DNA of 64,000 nt from Candidatus Scalindua sp. (lineage in GTDB: Bacteria > Planctomycetota > Brocadiia > Brocadiales > Scalinduaceae), in assembly GCA_030748215.1 (NCBI GenBank), contig JASMMK010000045.1:29582-93581 (forward strand), read 5' to 3'. The position numbers and the translations under genes are program-made. The notes under the pieces were generated by a model. The model made no database searches. It was not told the DNA's origin and was given only the letters and a program-made list of their open reading frames with translations. Below, in pieces: positions 50,268-60,151 of this stretch (position 1 is the stretch's first letter; each line of letters begins with the position of its first letter).

Positions 50268-52481
50268 ATGAAAGACATGCCAGACTCATCAAAAACAGGA
50301 CAAAATATCTTTTGGACAAGATGGGGAGTCATCTCTATCCTGATTGGTATTTTTGTAACGGGCTTAGTTATCGGCTTGCTCTTAAGAAGCGGTGGAGGCC
50401 CTGCTGAGACGATGTCAGTGTCCCACAAACCTGCCAGTGAAATCCTTTTCTGGACATGCAGTATGCATCCGCAGATTAAGCAGAAAGAGTCTGGACGCTG
50501 TCCAATATGTGATATGGACCTTACTCCTATGAGGGAGGATGCGGGTGGTGGTGGAAAAGCAAGTTTAAGGCTTGGAGAAAGGGCGCGCCATCTTGCATCA
50601 ATCCGAACAACTCCTGTTGAGTACAGGGAATTGGTAAAGTCTGTTTATACTGTAGGAAAGATAGATTATAACGAGAGCCGTGTTTCGCATGTTACCGCAT
50701 GGGTTTCCGGGCGTATTGAGAAGCTTTATGTTAATTTTACCGGAACTATAGTGAAGAAGGGTGAGCATCTGTTCAGAATGTATAGCCCTGATCTTCTGTC
50801 TACTCAGAAAGAATACTTACTGGCATATAGCGGAATTGAACAGTTTAGTAATAGTGATATACCGGAGGTTATCTCGTCATCAAAATCCATTCTTGAAAAT
50901 ATTAAACAGAGATTGCTGTTGTGGGGCATAACTGAGGAGCAAGTTGATGAGCTGGAGAGGACACAGAAGACTCAAAATAATTTAACTATCTTTGCGCCTA
51001 TTGGCGGCACCATTATTCACAAAAATGCCATTGAAGGGATGTATTTCGAAACAGGAGACAAGCTTTTTACCATCGTAGACCTGAGTCGTGTCTGGCTGTA
51101 TCTGGATATTTACGAATTTGATCTTCCCTGGATCAGGTATGGACAGGAGATTGAGGTCCTTGCAGAATCTTATCCGGGAGAAGTTTTTCATGGGAAGGTT
51201 GTCTTTATAGACCCTTTCTTGAATGAGACGACGAGGACTGTCAAGATACGTATCAATATGGATAACCATGAGGGTAAACTCAAACCGGGTATGTATGTTA
51301 ATGCCAGGCTAAAGGCGAAGCTCGGGGGTCAAGGAGTAGTCATTGATTCTGAAATACTGGGAAAATTCATGTGTCCTATGCATCCTGATATTATATCAGA
51401 TATAGAGGAAAACTGTCCGGAATGCGGCATGAAACTGGAACTCATTGGTGGTGGAAGAAGAATGGGTATGTTTGTTCCGGGTTTGATTCCGTCTCATTAT
51501 GATTGTCCAATGAAATGCGAAGGATCTGCCTCGGATGAGCCCGGAAACTGTTCTAAGTGTAAGATGACTCTTGTTAAAAACGAAGGCAACTTTGCTCAGG
51601 ATGAGGACATGGTATATGTTTGTTCTGAACATGTTAATGTACAAACAGGGTTGCCCGGTAGTTGCCCGTCATGCCAGAGGAATCTCAAAAAGAGTAGTGA
51701 GGGAGAAACAGGGGTTATTGCAGTCCCACATAGTGCAGTGCTTGTTACGGGAAAACGTAATATTGTTTACGTAGAAAAGGAAGAGGGTAACTATGTCTTG
51801 AGAGAGGTGGTACTTGGTCCAAAAGCTGATGAATATTATCCTGTGGTTAAGGGTTTGAATGCTGGAGAAAAGGTTGTAACAGAAGGAAATTTTCTTATCG
51901 ATTCACAAATGCAACTACTGGGCAAGTCGAGTCTGTTATCCCGGGAAGGAACTGCTCTTGAGGAACCAACTGCAGCAGAAAATGATGAAAAACCGGGAGA
52001 TGAAGATCTGCATTCAGATGTACACATAATTGATGAATCCGTATTGAAGCAGATAGCAGGAGCTATGCTTGGCAACTATTATCGTATTGCGGCAAGCCTT
52101 GTAAATGATTCGACAGAAGGTATAGATGGAAATCTGGAGTTGATCATCAATAGCTCCGATAAGATTAAGAATATTGAATCCGTTATCCCGGAAGGGTTGC
52201 GTGAAAGATTGTCTGTAATTGCTGGGAATATTGAAGATGGTGCAACTGAGATGAGGGGGGTAGGGATAGAAGAAGCCCGGAAAAAATTTAAGAGCTTAAG
52301 CCGCTTAATGATTGACTACGTCAAAGAGCTTCAGGGACAGATTAAAGGTGCTGAAAAGATTTACGTTTACTACTGCCCTATGGCCGGTGCCTCATGGTTA
52401 CAAAAAGAGGAAGGTACACGCAACCCGTACTATGGTTCGTCAATGCTGAAGTGTGGTTCGGTTAGGGAAGAGATACCGTAA
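50268..52481 (+). CDS. cusB: CusB-type RND efflux adaptor with several heavy-metal-binding modules
   Basis: After one membrane helix (about 20-40), a YHS-like heavy-metal module (W-T-C-S-M-H-P-Q-I, C-P-I-C-D-M-D-L-T-P-M, residues 62-88) leads to the adaptor core (V-G-K-I-D-Y-N-E-S-R, A-P-I-G-G-T-I-I, L-K-P-G-M-Y-V-N-A). Then come further Cys modules near 366-392 (C-P-M-H-P ... C-P-E-C-G-M-K-L), 406-430 (C-P-M-K-C ... C-S-K-C-K-M) and 440-465 (C-S-E-H-V ... C-P-S-C-Q-R-N-L), and a last C-P-M-A-G-A-S-W near the C-terminus. It bridges CusA to an outer-membrane channel and hands it Cu+, Ag+ or another metal. Usual CusB proteins have one such module, so 737 residues and four or five modules are exceptional. 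Confidence 0.92.
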   Translation: MKDMPDSSKTGQNIFWTRWGVISILIGIFVTGLVIGLLLRSGGGPAETMSVSHKPASEILFWTCSMHPQIKQKESGRCPICDMDLTPMREDAGGGGKASLRLGERARHLASIRTTPVEYRELVKSVYTVGKIDYNESRVSHVTAWVSGRIEKLYVNFTGTIVKKGEHLFRMYSPDLLSTQKEYLLAYSGIEQFSNSDIPEVISSSKSILENIKQRLLLWGITEEQVDELERTQKTQNNLTIFAPIGGTIIHKNAIEGMYFETGDKLFTIVDLSRVWLYLDIYEFDLPWIRYGQEIEVLAESYPGEVFHGKVVFIDPFLNETTRTVKIRINMDNHEGKLKPGMYVNARLKAKLGGQGVVIDSEILGKFMCPMHPDIISDIEENCPECGMKLELIGGGRRMGMFVPGLIPSHYDCPMKCEGSASDEPGNCSKCKMTLVKNEGNFAQDEDMVYVCSEHVNVQTGLPGSCPSCQRNLKKSSEGETGVIAVPHSAVLVTGKRNIVYVEKEEGNYVLREVVLGPKADEYYPVVKGLNAGEKVVTEGNFLIDSQMQLLGKSSLLSREGTALEEPTAAENDEKPGDEDLHSDVHIIDESVLKQIAGAMLGNYYRIAASLVNDSTEGIDGNLELIINSSDKIKNIESVIPEGLRERLSVIAGNIEDGATEMRGVGIEEARKKFKSLSRLMIDYVKELQGQIKGAEKIYVYYCPMAGASWLQKEEGTRNPYYGSSMLKCGSVREEIP

Positions 52482-52493
52482 AAACAATTTTGG

Positions 52494-52641
52494 ACAGGAT
52501 AACAGGATAAAGAATAAAATCCTGTTGGCCATAAATGTTAGCCTGAAAAGAAAGAAATTGTGGAGTATAAGGAACTAACAGAGGAAATTATCTAAGTGCT
52601 TTACGATATGTATTCGAATCCATCTATCCTGTTATCCCGTC
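52494..52641. repeat. Inverted repeat between cusB and cusA
   Basis: gacaggataacaggata (52494-52510) and tatcctgttatcccgtc (52625-52641) are complementary in 16 of 17 positions. The core matches 12469-12483 in the cobalt operon. Confidence 0.75.
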
Positions 52642-52650
52642 AAAAAAATC

Positions 52651-55600
52651 ATGATAAATAGGCTCATAAAATTTTGTCTGGAGAATACGTTTATTGTCCT
52701 GGCTATAACTTTATTGGTTATAGGCGCAGGTTTTTACAGTATCAAGAATGTGCCGGTCGACGCTATCCCGGACATAAGTGAAAACCAGTCAATAGTATTC
52801 ACCGATTGGCCCGGTCGTGATCCACAGACTGTGGAGGACCAGGTTACCTATCCATTAACCACCAGCCTGGAAGGAGTTCCGGGTGTCAAGGTAATACGCT
52901 CGTATTCCGGATTTGGATTCTCAGTAATTTACGTCATATTCAAGGATGATGTTGAATTTTACTGGGCACGTTCAAGGGTATTGGAACGTCTTAATGTTGC
53001 GCAGAAATGGTTGCCGGAAGGGGTGGTTCCCGTGCTGGGACCTGATGCAACTGCGCTGGGCCAGATTTTCTGGTACACGGTAGAAAATGGTTTCTATTGC
53101 CCCGGGCATAGTGGCGGTGTTTTTGTCTGCCCTGATGATTTTACGATAGCTTTTGATAAGGCAGGCGATTGTCCGGAGCATAATCACACACTTATCCTTA
53201 AAAGGGTATTCAGTGAAGGTGGGATCTGCCCGCTGGGAGATGCCGGTTTAGTAAAGTCCCGATACAATCTGGGTGAGTTGCGTTCGCTGCAGGACTGGTA
53301 TGTGAGGTACCAGTTGAATGCGGTTGACGGAGTCTCTGAAGTGGCATCAGTTGGTGGTTTCGTAAAGCAGTATCAGATTGACGTAGATCCTGACAAAATG
53401 CGGGCTCACAGGGTTAAGTTATCTGACGTCTATGATGCTGTGCGAAGATCTAACCTGGATGTTGGGGCGAAAGTAATAGAGAATTACGGGATGGAATACA
53501 TCATCCGTGGTATCGGTTTCATAAAGACAATTGAAGATGTAGAGAAGATTGTTGTTAAGTCAACAGAAGGGACTCCGCTGTATATAAAGAATGTTGCTAC
53601 AGTGACATTTGGGCCTGATTTCAGACGTGGTGCCCTGGATAAGGAAGGGGCGGAGGTTACAGGCGCAGTTGCAACTATGAGGTATGGAGAGAATCCTTTA
53701 CAAGTTATTAATAGTGTGAAGGAGAAGATCAGGAAGATAGAGCCCGGTTTGCCTGATGGTGTGCATATCGTTCCTTTTTATGACAGGACACAGCTTATTC
53801 ATGAAACAATTGGTACTTTAAAGAAAGCACTTACAGAAGAAATTATCATCACCATAGTAATTATAGCGATATTCCTTCTCCATATCAGAAGCTCTCTTAT
53901 CGTCGCCGTGACCCTGCCACTGGCCGTACTTATGGCATTCATGGCAATGTATAGATTTGGTGTTGATTCAAACGTTATGTCTCTTTCCGGTATCGCCATT
54001 GCGATTGGTACATTGGTGGATATGGGCATAATAATGACTGAAAACATATATCGCCATCTTACAGAGTCTGATGGTTCAAAGACAAGAATAGAAGTTATCT
54101 ATGAAGCAAGCAGAGAGGTTGCCGGCGCCATTATTACGGCGGTGGCAACAACTATAATATCTTTTATCCCCGTTTTCTTTATGGAGAGTCAGGAGGGTAA
54201 GCTTTTTAAACCATTGGCATGCACAAAGACGTTTGCCCTGTTTGCTTCGGTTATCATTGCTATTACAGTTGTGCCTGTGCTCAGTAACCTGTTCTTGAGA
54301 GAAGTAAACTGGCGAAGGAGGACTTCAATAATCCTTGGTAGTTCCTTTGGTATATGCCTGATATTTATAATTCGCTATCTGATATTTGGTAGATATGAAA
54401 CTATCAGCTTATCTACTGCCTGGATATATTCAGTAATCGGGGGTTTGATTATAGGTTGTCTCATTTACGTAATGAGTAAGGAGCGCCTCAAGCCAATAGT
54501 ACAAAACGTTATATCCAGAGGTATTTATGCAGTTTACGAACCCACGCTCAGATGGATACTTTCTCACAAAGTTCTTTTCTTGATTATTCCCGCATTTATA
54601 ATCTTCAGTGGATTTTCACTATGGCTGGGTTTTGGCCGAGTGGCCTATCCGGTTGAAAAATGTTTGAGTTACGTTAAGTTGGATCTAAATAAAGTAAGCC
54701 CCTGGGCTGCACTTAAACACAAATTTCCAGGTATAGGGCGTGAGTTTATGCCTGCTCTTGATGAAGGGTCATTTTTGTACATGCCTTCATTTCTACCTGC
54801 TGCAGGCTTGACAGAGGTGATGGCAGGTTTGAAGAAACAGGACCTGTTAATGAAGCAGATACCGGAAGTGGATATGGTTGTCGGTAAGATGGGCAGGGCA
54901 GAGACTGCGCTCGACCCGGCTCCAACAGCGATGATTGAGACAATCGTAAATCTGAAACCAAAGGATCAATGGAGAACGATGACTGTAGAAAGATGGTATT
55001 CAAACTGGTACATACCGCGATGGGCGAAAAGTGTCCTGGGGCTGGTATGGTCGGAGGAGAGAACTATCACAAAGAGTGAAATACTTGAGGAACTACGTGA
55101 TGCAACGGATATGCCAGGTGTTGCACCCACGTGGCTTCAGCCAATACAGACACGGGTGATCATGCTGCAGTCAGGTCTGCGTGCGATGATGGGAGCAAAG
55201 ATTTATGGAGATGATCTGGAGGAGATTGAACGTATAGGTTTACAACTGGAATCGATAATAAAGCAGGTGCCTGGTGCGGTTGACGTGATAGCTGATCGTA
55301 TAGTGGGTAAACCATACATTGAGTATAAGATTGACCGTGGAGCGATTGCGAGGTATGGAGTAGACTTAAAGGATGTTCAGGACGTTATAGAGGTTGCCCT
55401 TGGTGGAAAGAATATTGTGTGGACGGTTGAGGGACGTGAGCGTTACCCAGTAAGAGCCAGGTATATGAGAGAGATAAGGGACGATTTTGATATGCTGCCA
55501 CGGATACTTGTCCCTACACCTTCCGGAGCACAAATTCCTATTGCACAGGTATGCGATATAGAATATACAATAGGTCCTTCCATGATTAAGAGTGAAGACA

Positions 55601-56319
55601 CTCTTCTGCTGGGATATGTCACCTTTAATACCAGGGAGCGGGATGAGGTAAGCGTGGTTGAAGATGCAGACAAACTCGTAAAGGCAAAAATAGCATCTGG
55701 AGAGTTGAACTTGCCTAAAGGGTATTACATAAAATGGGCAGGCCAGTTTGAGAATCAGGTAAGGGCTAACAAGCGTCTGGCTGTTTTACTGCCTATATGT
55801 CTTCTTGTGAACTTTTTTATTCTTTACATCAAATTCAGGTCCGTGTCTACGACACTCTTTGTCTATTTTGCAATTCCTGTGTCACTGGCTGGAGGATTTA
55901 TTCTGCTCAATATCTTTGGTTACAACCTGAGTGTGGCTGTCTGGGTTGGCTTCATAGCGCTGTTTGGTATTGCAGTGGATGATGGCGTTGTTATAGCAAC
56001 TTATCTGGACCAGACGTTTAAGAAACGAAAAATAAGGTCTATTCAAGATGCCAGAGTCGCAACTGTGCAGGCAGGCCTTAAACGTATTCGTCCTTGCCTG
56101 ATGACTTCTGCTACAACTATTTTAGCCCTAATGCCTATCCTCCTGTCTACCGGTCGGGGTTCAGACGTAATGAAGCCGATGGCAATTCCCATAGTTGGAG
56201 GAATGGCAGTAGTATTGATAGCCATATTTATCGTACCATGCTGTTATTGCGGGCTCATGGAACTGAAGCTAAAGAGGGGTATCAAAGATCCTCGTTTTGA
56301 AGAAAATGCTACTGCTTAG
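52651..56319 (+). CDS. cusA: CusA/CzcA-type RND metal efflux pump with a Cys-rich insertion
   Basis: The 1222-residue pump has the HME-RND layout: first helix (about 12-30), porter domain (V-P-V-D-A-I-P-D-I-S-E-N-Q), a cluster of helices with the proton relay (G-T-L-V-D-M-G-I-I-M-T-E-N), second porter domain and a final set of helices (G-I-A-V-D-D-G-V-V). The Met residues used by CusA for copper cannot be assigned by eye. Residues about 148-200 form an insertion with C150-P-G-H, C160-P, C174-P-E-H and C193-P just before L-R-S-L-Q-D-W-Y. No outer-membrane channel gene follows. It exports metal with CusB, encoded 170 bp upstream. Confidence 0.94.
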   Translation: MINRLIKFCLENTFIVLAITLLVIGAGFYSIKNVPVDAIPDISENQSIVFTDWPGRDPQTVEDQVTYPLTTSLEGVPGVKVIRSYSGFGFSVIYVIFKDDVEFYWARSRVLERLNVAQKWLPEGVVPVLGPDATALGQIFWYTVENGFYCPGHSGGVFVCPDDFTIAFDKAGDCPEHNHTLILKRVFSEGGICPLGDAGLVKSRYNLGELRSLQDWYVRYQLNAVDGVSEVASVGGFVKQYQIDVDPDKMRAHRVKLSDVYDAVRRSNLDVGAKVIENYGMEYIIRGIGFIKTIEDVEKIVVKSTEGTPLYIKNVATVTFGPDFRRGALDKEGAEVTGAVATMRYGENPLQVINSVKEKIRKIEPGLPDGVHIVPFYDRTQLIHETIGTLKKALTEEIIITIVIIAIFLLHIRSSLIVAVTLPLAVLMAFMAMYRFGVDSNVMSLSGIAIAIGTLVDMGIIMTENIYRHLTESDGSKTRIEVIYEASREVAGAIITAVATTIISFIPVFFMESQEGKLFKPLACTKTFALFASVIIAITVVPVLSNLFLREVNWRRRTSIILGSSFGICLIFIIRYLIFGRYETISLSTAWIYSVIGGLIIGCLIYVMSKERLKPIVQNVISRGIYAVYEPTLRWILSHKVLFLIIPAFIIFSGFSLWLGFGRVAYPVEKCLSYVKLDLNKVSPWAALKHKFPGIGREFMPALDEGSFLYMPSFLPAAGLTEVMAGLKKQDLLMKQIPEVDMVVGKMGRAETALDPAPTAMIETIVNLKPKDQWRTMTVERWYSNWYIPRWAKSVLGLVWSEERTITKSEILEELRDATDMPGVAPTWLQPIQTRVIMLQSGLRAMMGAKIYGDDLEEIERIGLQLESIIKQVPGAVDVIADRIVGKPYIEYKIDRGAIARYGVDLKDVQDVIEVALGGKNIVWTVEGRERYPVRARYMREIRDDFDMLPRILVPTPSGAQIPIAQVCDIEYTIGPSMIKSEDTLLLGYVTFNTRERDEVSVVEDADKLVKAKIASGELNLPKGYYIKWAGQFENQVRANKRLAVLLPICLLVNFFILYIKFRSVSTTLFVYFAIPVSLAGGFILLNIFGYNLSVAVWVGFIALFGIAVDDGVVIATYLDQTFKKRKIRSIQDARVATVQAGLKRIRPCLMTSATTILALMPILLSTGRGSDVMKPMAIPIVGGMAVVLIAIFIVPCCYCGLMELKLKRGIKDPRFEENATA

Positions 56320-56426
56320 CATCTCATTTCTTTAATTATTATCCTGCTTTTTTCCCTTGATAAATGCCTTGCTGTTTGTAGAATCTTGGAGGGTTTTATA
56401 TTTTTTGTTACATTTGAATTAATAAA

Positions 56427-57083
56427 ATGGATATAGACGAGAGAGATATTGAAAAAGGACAATTACCTGAAATTTTACCCAAATTTTATCCCAATAGTAT
56501 TTCATATTTAAGTGAACTTAACGACTATAGAATGTATGCTGAAGTCTGGAGTAATAAGAAGAGTGAGGCAAATGCAAAAAGGATGGAAATAGGACATGCG
56601 GGATATCTGAAAACACTTGAGTTTGGAGAGCGGAAAAAGAAGAGAAAAAGTGATAAGATTCGATTCGATTATTTTGTAGCCGCAGATTCATTAGATTACA
56701 TGTTCGCAAGAAATGTATACGGAGGACAAAGCACTTACTTACAAATGGGGGGAGTACAAACTAATAATATTTTTAAGCTAAATACCAATTCTAAAGCTCA
56801 ATCTTTACACTCTGACAGTGATTTTCATGCAAAAGGCTATGTGCCAAAGAAACTTGAATTGGAGCTGGACAAACTGGATTTACACCAGGATGCGAAGATC
56901 AATAAATATTATTTTGAAATCTCTACTAATGTGAATAGTATCTCAAACCAGAATCAAAAAGTGCTTTTATTGAGGATACTAGGCAGAGATGATCTCTTTG
57001 AGAAGATGCATCTTCTGCACAAAGTAGGCCGCAAACACATCAGGTGTCTCTTTGAAGATCCTGAAACTGTTATTAAAATATAG
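56427..57083 (+). CDS. Hypothetical protein
   Basis: I do not recognise this 218-residue protein. It is soluble, charged and without Cys clusters: Y-R-M-Y-A-E-V-W-S-N-K-K-S-E and Y-L-K-T-L-E-F-G-E-R-K-K-K-R-K stand near the N-terminus, and L-L-R-I-L-G-R-D-D-L near the C-terminus. A repeat-protein remnant begins 12 bp after its stop, in another frame. Confidence 0.6.
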   Translation: MDIDERDIEKGQLPEILPKFYPNSISYLSELNDYRMYAEVWSNKKSEANAKRMEIGHAGYLKTLEFGERKKKRKSDKIRFDYFVAADSLDYMFARNVYGGQSTYLQMGGVQTNNIFKLNTNSKAQSLHSDSDFHAKGYVPKKLELELDKLDLHQDAKINKYYFEISTNVNSISNQNQKVLLLRILGRDDLFEKMHLLHKVGRKHIRCLFEDPETVIKI

Positions 57084-57094
57084 GTAGGTCAAGT

Positions 57095-57471
57095 GCAATT
57101 TCAAGGTTGTGTGTAGCCTGGCCGTTCCAGGAGACACTGGTATTTGATTTTGCAGGAGCTCCTGAGGATTATAGTGAAACCTGTTTGCTCGGAACATTAA
57201 TTAAGACGGAAGAAAAGAAGGATAAAATGCAGAAAGCCCCGAATATGTTGAAAAAAATTCGAGAGCGCCAAAGGTAATTCCAAGACTATGTGTTGCCTGG
57301 CCATTTCATGAGACATTGGTCTTTGACTTTGCAGGGACACCTGAAGAGTATGGTGACGCTTGTTTGCTCGGGACATTGATTAAGGCGGAAGAGAAGAAAG
57401 GCAAAGTGCAGAAAGCCCCGACTAAAGAGACGGGCTGGCTTGATGGGCCTCAAATTGACAGCTATGCCTGA
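57095..57471 (+). pseudogene. Frameshifted remnant of a repeat protein (two units)
   Basis: Two direct copies of about 150 nt start at 57095 and 57274, 179 nt apart. Both translate to closely related peptides: R-L-C-V-A-W-P-F-x-E-T-L-V-F-D-F-A-G, E-x-Y, then C-L-L-G-T-L-I-K-x-E-E-K-K and Q-K-A-P. Because 179 is not a multiple of three, the frames differ: copy 1 runs into a stop near 57276, copy 2 continues to a stop at 57471. Neither has a start codon. A single-base deletion in a gene with 60-residue repeats explains this best. The family is unknown to me. Confidence 0.7.
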
Positions 57472-57563
57472 TGATTAATGATCAAGTCAGAAAATTATAG
57501 AATTGGGATAATCAAAAAAATATTCTCTGTGGACGAAGAGAGTAGAAAAAGCTGAATATATTT

Positions 57564-57944
57564 TCATACTTTTTCCCGTGTTAAGGGTAAGATGGTTTGC
57601 GAGATAATGTATCTGTTGTCTGCTATCCGGCGATATACAAAATAGGATAGTAAGCTGATCACCGGCATTTTAAAGAAAACTACCAGCCATCTGAAATACC
57701 TTAAATTGCATAGTATCTCTGGTAATGATTCCTCACCTGCCAGGGTACGTCCATCAGATGTCACCAGGTGTAAGACCTCCAGGCACGCTTCCTCTCTTAT
57801 CTCCGGGAATCTGATCTTACGTTCCTCTGACTGGCATGCGATGAATTCAAATGTATCTGTTGTTATTGAGTGTGATTTTATCCAGTTCATGCATCCGCAG
57901 CATAAGCTGCACTCCGCATCATATATTAGTACTGTAGATTCCAC
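57564..57944 (-). CDS. DCC-family thiol-disulphide oxidoreductase-like protein (DUF393)
   Basis: The N-terminus L-I-Y-D-A-E-C-S-L-C-C-G-C-M matches the D-x-x-C-x-x-C start that names the DCC family (usually Y-D-G-x-C). Further marks are a basic/polar stretch and a C-terminal helix pair with Y-F-V-Y-R-R-I-A-D-N-R-Y. Length 126 residues is typical. The extra Cys pair (C-C-G-C) after the motif is unusual. Function in redox chemistry is presumed from the fold. Confidence 0.85.
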   Translation of the reverse strand: MESTVLIYDAECSLCCGCMNWIKSHSITTDTFEFIACQSEERKIRFPEIREEACLEVLHLVTSDGRTLAGEESLPEILCNLRYFRWLVVFFKMPVISLLSYFVYRRIADNRYIISQTILPLTREKV

Positions 57945-58238
57945 CTGTTTTTATACATTTTAAAATAATAGAGTACTAGAGAGCACGGTAGCCTTCTTCG
58001 ATGATTTGTTTGATAATATGGTAAAACTAATTTAATTTCAAACAATTATTGTGGTGGTATGTAGATATAATGAAAATAATTGACTCTTGCTCTATTGTGT
58101 ACAATAATACTTGCATGTACAATATCTGAGGTTGACATTTAATAAATCAATGTCTTAGCCTGACCCGAAACTGAGAATAAAAAAATTTGAAATGAATGAG
58201 GTTTGATGTCGAAAAGTAGCCTGGAGATAACTTAGAAA
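57945..58238. other. AT-rich intergenic region
   Basis: Non-coding sequence between divergent genes. I see no RNA or repeat; promoters are expected. Confidence 0.4.
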
Positions 58239-59234
58239 ATGAAGATTCACGTTGAACAAACACAATATGATTTGGATGATTTTATTTACTCTAATTATTT
58301 AGTTAACTATTCCAAAGAGAACAATCTTGAAGAACTGTTTTATGCGTACCAATCACCGGCACGTAGAAATACATATATAAATGATCATGGTCTGGCTGCG
58401 TTATATATGATTGCCAGGGGCAGGCCTATTATGGGTGTGATGAAAAAGATCATTAGCCAGAATTTAGAGACCTTTCATGATGTTGAGTCTGTTGTTGATT
58501 TTGGCGGAGGGCCGGGGACATTTCTTTTTGCCCTTAGTAGATTTAAAACAATAAATAAATATACTAATGTAGAGTGGAGTGATTCATTTATTGGCATTAT
58601 GAATGTTCTTGTCGAGGAGTTTCTCTCGTCGTCTGTTCCTCATACACATGTAGATTCGATAAGTTGTAACTATTTAAAGCTGGAATCTCAAGATATCCCT
58701 ACAAATGATCTCTCTGTTTTCTCCTATACTTTTTGTGAATGTGACAACTCTCTGGATAGTTTATCGAGTTTAGTTGAGAACACGAATATTGTTTTGATAA
58801 TAGAGCCTGGAACACCATTTGGATTTAATAATATTATTCAATCGAGAGATAAATTAATAGAAAAAGGATTTAGCACTATTGCACCATGTACGGTATCAAA
58901 CGGATTTTGTCCTTTGAGAGATTCTGAATCTGATTGGTGCCATTTTGTTGAGAGGATAGATAGATCCCGTATCCAGAGGCATTTAAAGAATGGTGTGTTA
59001 GGTTATGAGTATGAAAAATATTCGTATCTACTAATGTCTAAATATCCAGGCCATCCTGATGGTAAGCGAGTAATATCAAGGCCAAATTATACAAAGCATA
59101 GTGTGTCGTTTGATATATGTTCAGAAGATAGTAGTCATATAGTTATTACAAAAAGAGAGAATAAAAATGAGTTCAAGATCGTGAAGAAAAGTATTAGAGG
59201 GGATTTATACAGAAAAAGTCAGGGCCAAGCTTGA
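58239..59234 (+). CDS. Rsm22-like small-ribosome-associated methyltransferase
   Basis: The SAM-binding motif V-V-D-F-G-G-G-P-G-T near residue 88, the E-P-G-T-P-F-G-F block near 189, and A-P-C-T-V ... F-C-P-L ... D-W-C-H-F-V-E-R are all hallmarks of the Rsm22 family. G-Y-E-Y-E-K-Y-S-Y-L follows. The three Cys of the A-P-C/C-P-L/W-C-H block match those that, in the mitochondrial homologue METTL17, help bind an Fe-S cluster. The family acts in assembly of the small ribosomal subunit; catalysis is doubted. No neighbour relation is evident. Confidence 0.87.
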   Translation: MKIHVEQTQYDLDDFIYSNYLVNYSKENNLEELFYAYQSPARRNTYINDHGLAALYMIARGRPIMGVMKKIISQNLETFHDVESVVDFGGGPGTFLFALSRFKTINKYTNVEWSDSFIGIMNVLVEEFLSSSVPHTHVDSISCNYLKLESQDIPTNDLSVFSYTFCECDNSLDSLSSLVENTNIVLIIEPGTPFGFNNIIQSRDKLIEKGFSTIAPCTVSNGFCPLRDSESDWCHFVERIDRSRIQRHLKNGVLGYEYEKYSYLLMSKYPGHPDGKRVISRPNYTKHSVSFDICSEDSSHIVITKRENKNEFKIVKKSIRGDLYRKSQGQA

Positions 59235-59327
59235 TATGTTGACAAGGAAAGAGCATAATCAGACGTTTATCCAAAAACTATAAAACTGAATTGGTTAACT
59301 AAATATTATATTTATCAGGGTGCTACT

Positions 59328-60095
59328 ATGAAACCAACAGTAAAAATTGCTTCTACACGAACTCCGGATGGAGGTGAGATGGAGCTTTACAAGCATGACC
59401 GTGATTTTACGATCAAGATTAACGATCAGGATCTAATGAGCAGCCGCCAACATGAGTCGGAACTTGAACTCGCGCGGTTGGGTTGTGCGCATCTGGTTGG
59501 TAGCAAGACGTCAAGTGTGCTTATCGGCGGACTTGGTTTGGGCTATACTCTGCGTCAGGTTCTCGATATGCTCAACACGCATGCTAAAGTGGTGGTAAGT
59601 GAACTGTTGAGTGCTGTGGTTGAATGGAATCGTGAGTTTCTCGGAGAACTCAACGGGCAACCACTGGAGGATAAGCGAGTAGATCTCAAGACAGGAGATA
59701 TCTTGAGCCTTATCTTACGTTCCAAGAATCGCTTTGATGCGATTCTGCTGGATGTCGATAACGGTCCTACTGCGATGACCAGTTCAGAGAACAGCCGTTT
59801 ATACTGCTATGAAGGCATTATGGCCTGTCGTTACGCATTGCGCAAACATGGATGTCTAGCGGTATGGTCAGCGGAGCCGAGTAAAAAATTTGAGCGGCTC
59901 TTGGTGGGGGGCTGTGGTCTTCATGTGCGACGTTTCCGGGTTCCCGCTTACAAGGGGAGTAAGTCTCAGTCACGTTTTGTATGGGTTGCTTCGGAAGAGA
60001 AGAGCGTTCTCCCTCCCGGTGGTGGCGAGCCACGTCTGTCTCACAAAAGAGATGGGTTGAAGCATAGTCACAGGCAATTCCGAGAAGAGCATTAG
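59328..60095 (+). CDS. Spermidine synthase-like methyltransferase-fold protein
   Basis: The core V-L-I-G-G-L-G-L-G-Y-T-L-R-Q near residue 66 and D-A-I-L-L-D-V-D-N-G-P near 138 match the spermine/spermidine synthase fold. M-S-S-R-Q-H-E-S-E is the matching N-terminal substrate motif in a degenerate form (E-H-x-Y-H usually). It may transfer another group than aminopropyl. The C-terminus (from about 225) is basic and low-complexity. It is monocistronic. Confidence 0.8.
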   Translation: MKPTVKIASTRTPDGGEMELYKHDRDFTIKINDQDLMSSRQHESELELARLGCAHLVGSKTSSVLIGGLGLGYTLRQVLDMLNTHAKVVVSELLSAVVEWNREFLGELNGQPLEDKRVDLKTGDILSLILRSKNRFDAILLDVDNGPTAMTSSENSRLYCYEGIMACRYALRKHGCLAVWSAEPSKKFERLLVGGCGLHVRRFRVPAYKGSKSQSRFVWVASEEKSVLPPGGGEPRLSHKRDGLKHSHRQFREEH

Positions 60096-60151
60096 TTTTG
60101 GATGCCTGGAGTCTCTGTACTCAGATACTCTCTCTTTCATGTATCTGTACT

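Noticed and set aside
59818..60033. Minus-strand frame inside the spermidine synthase-like gene
   Set aside because: No features of its own; lies entirely within a well-supported gene.
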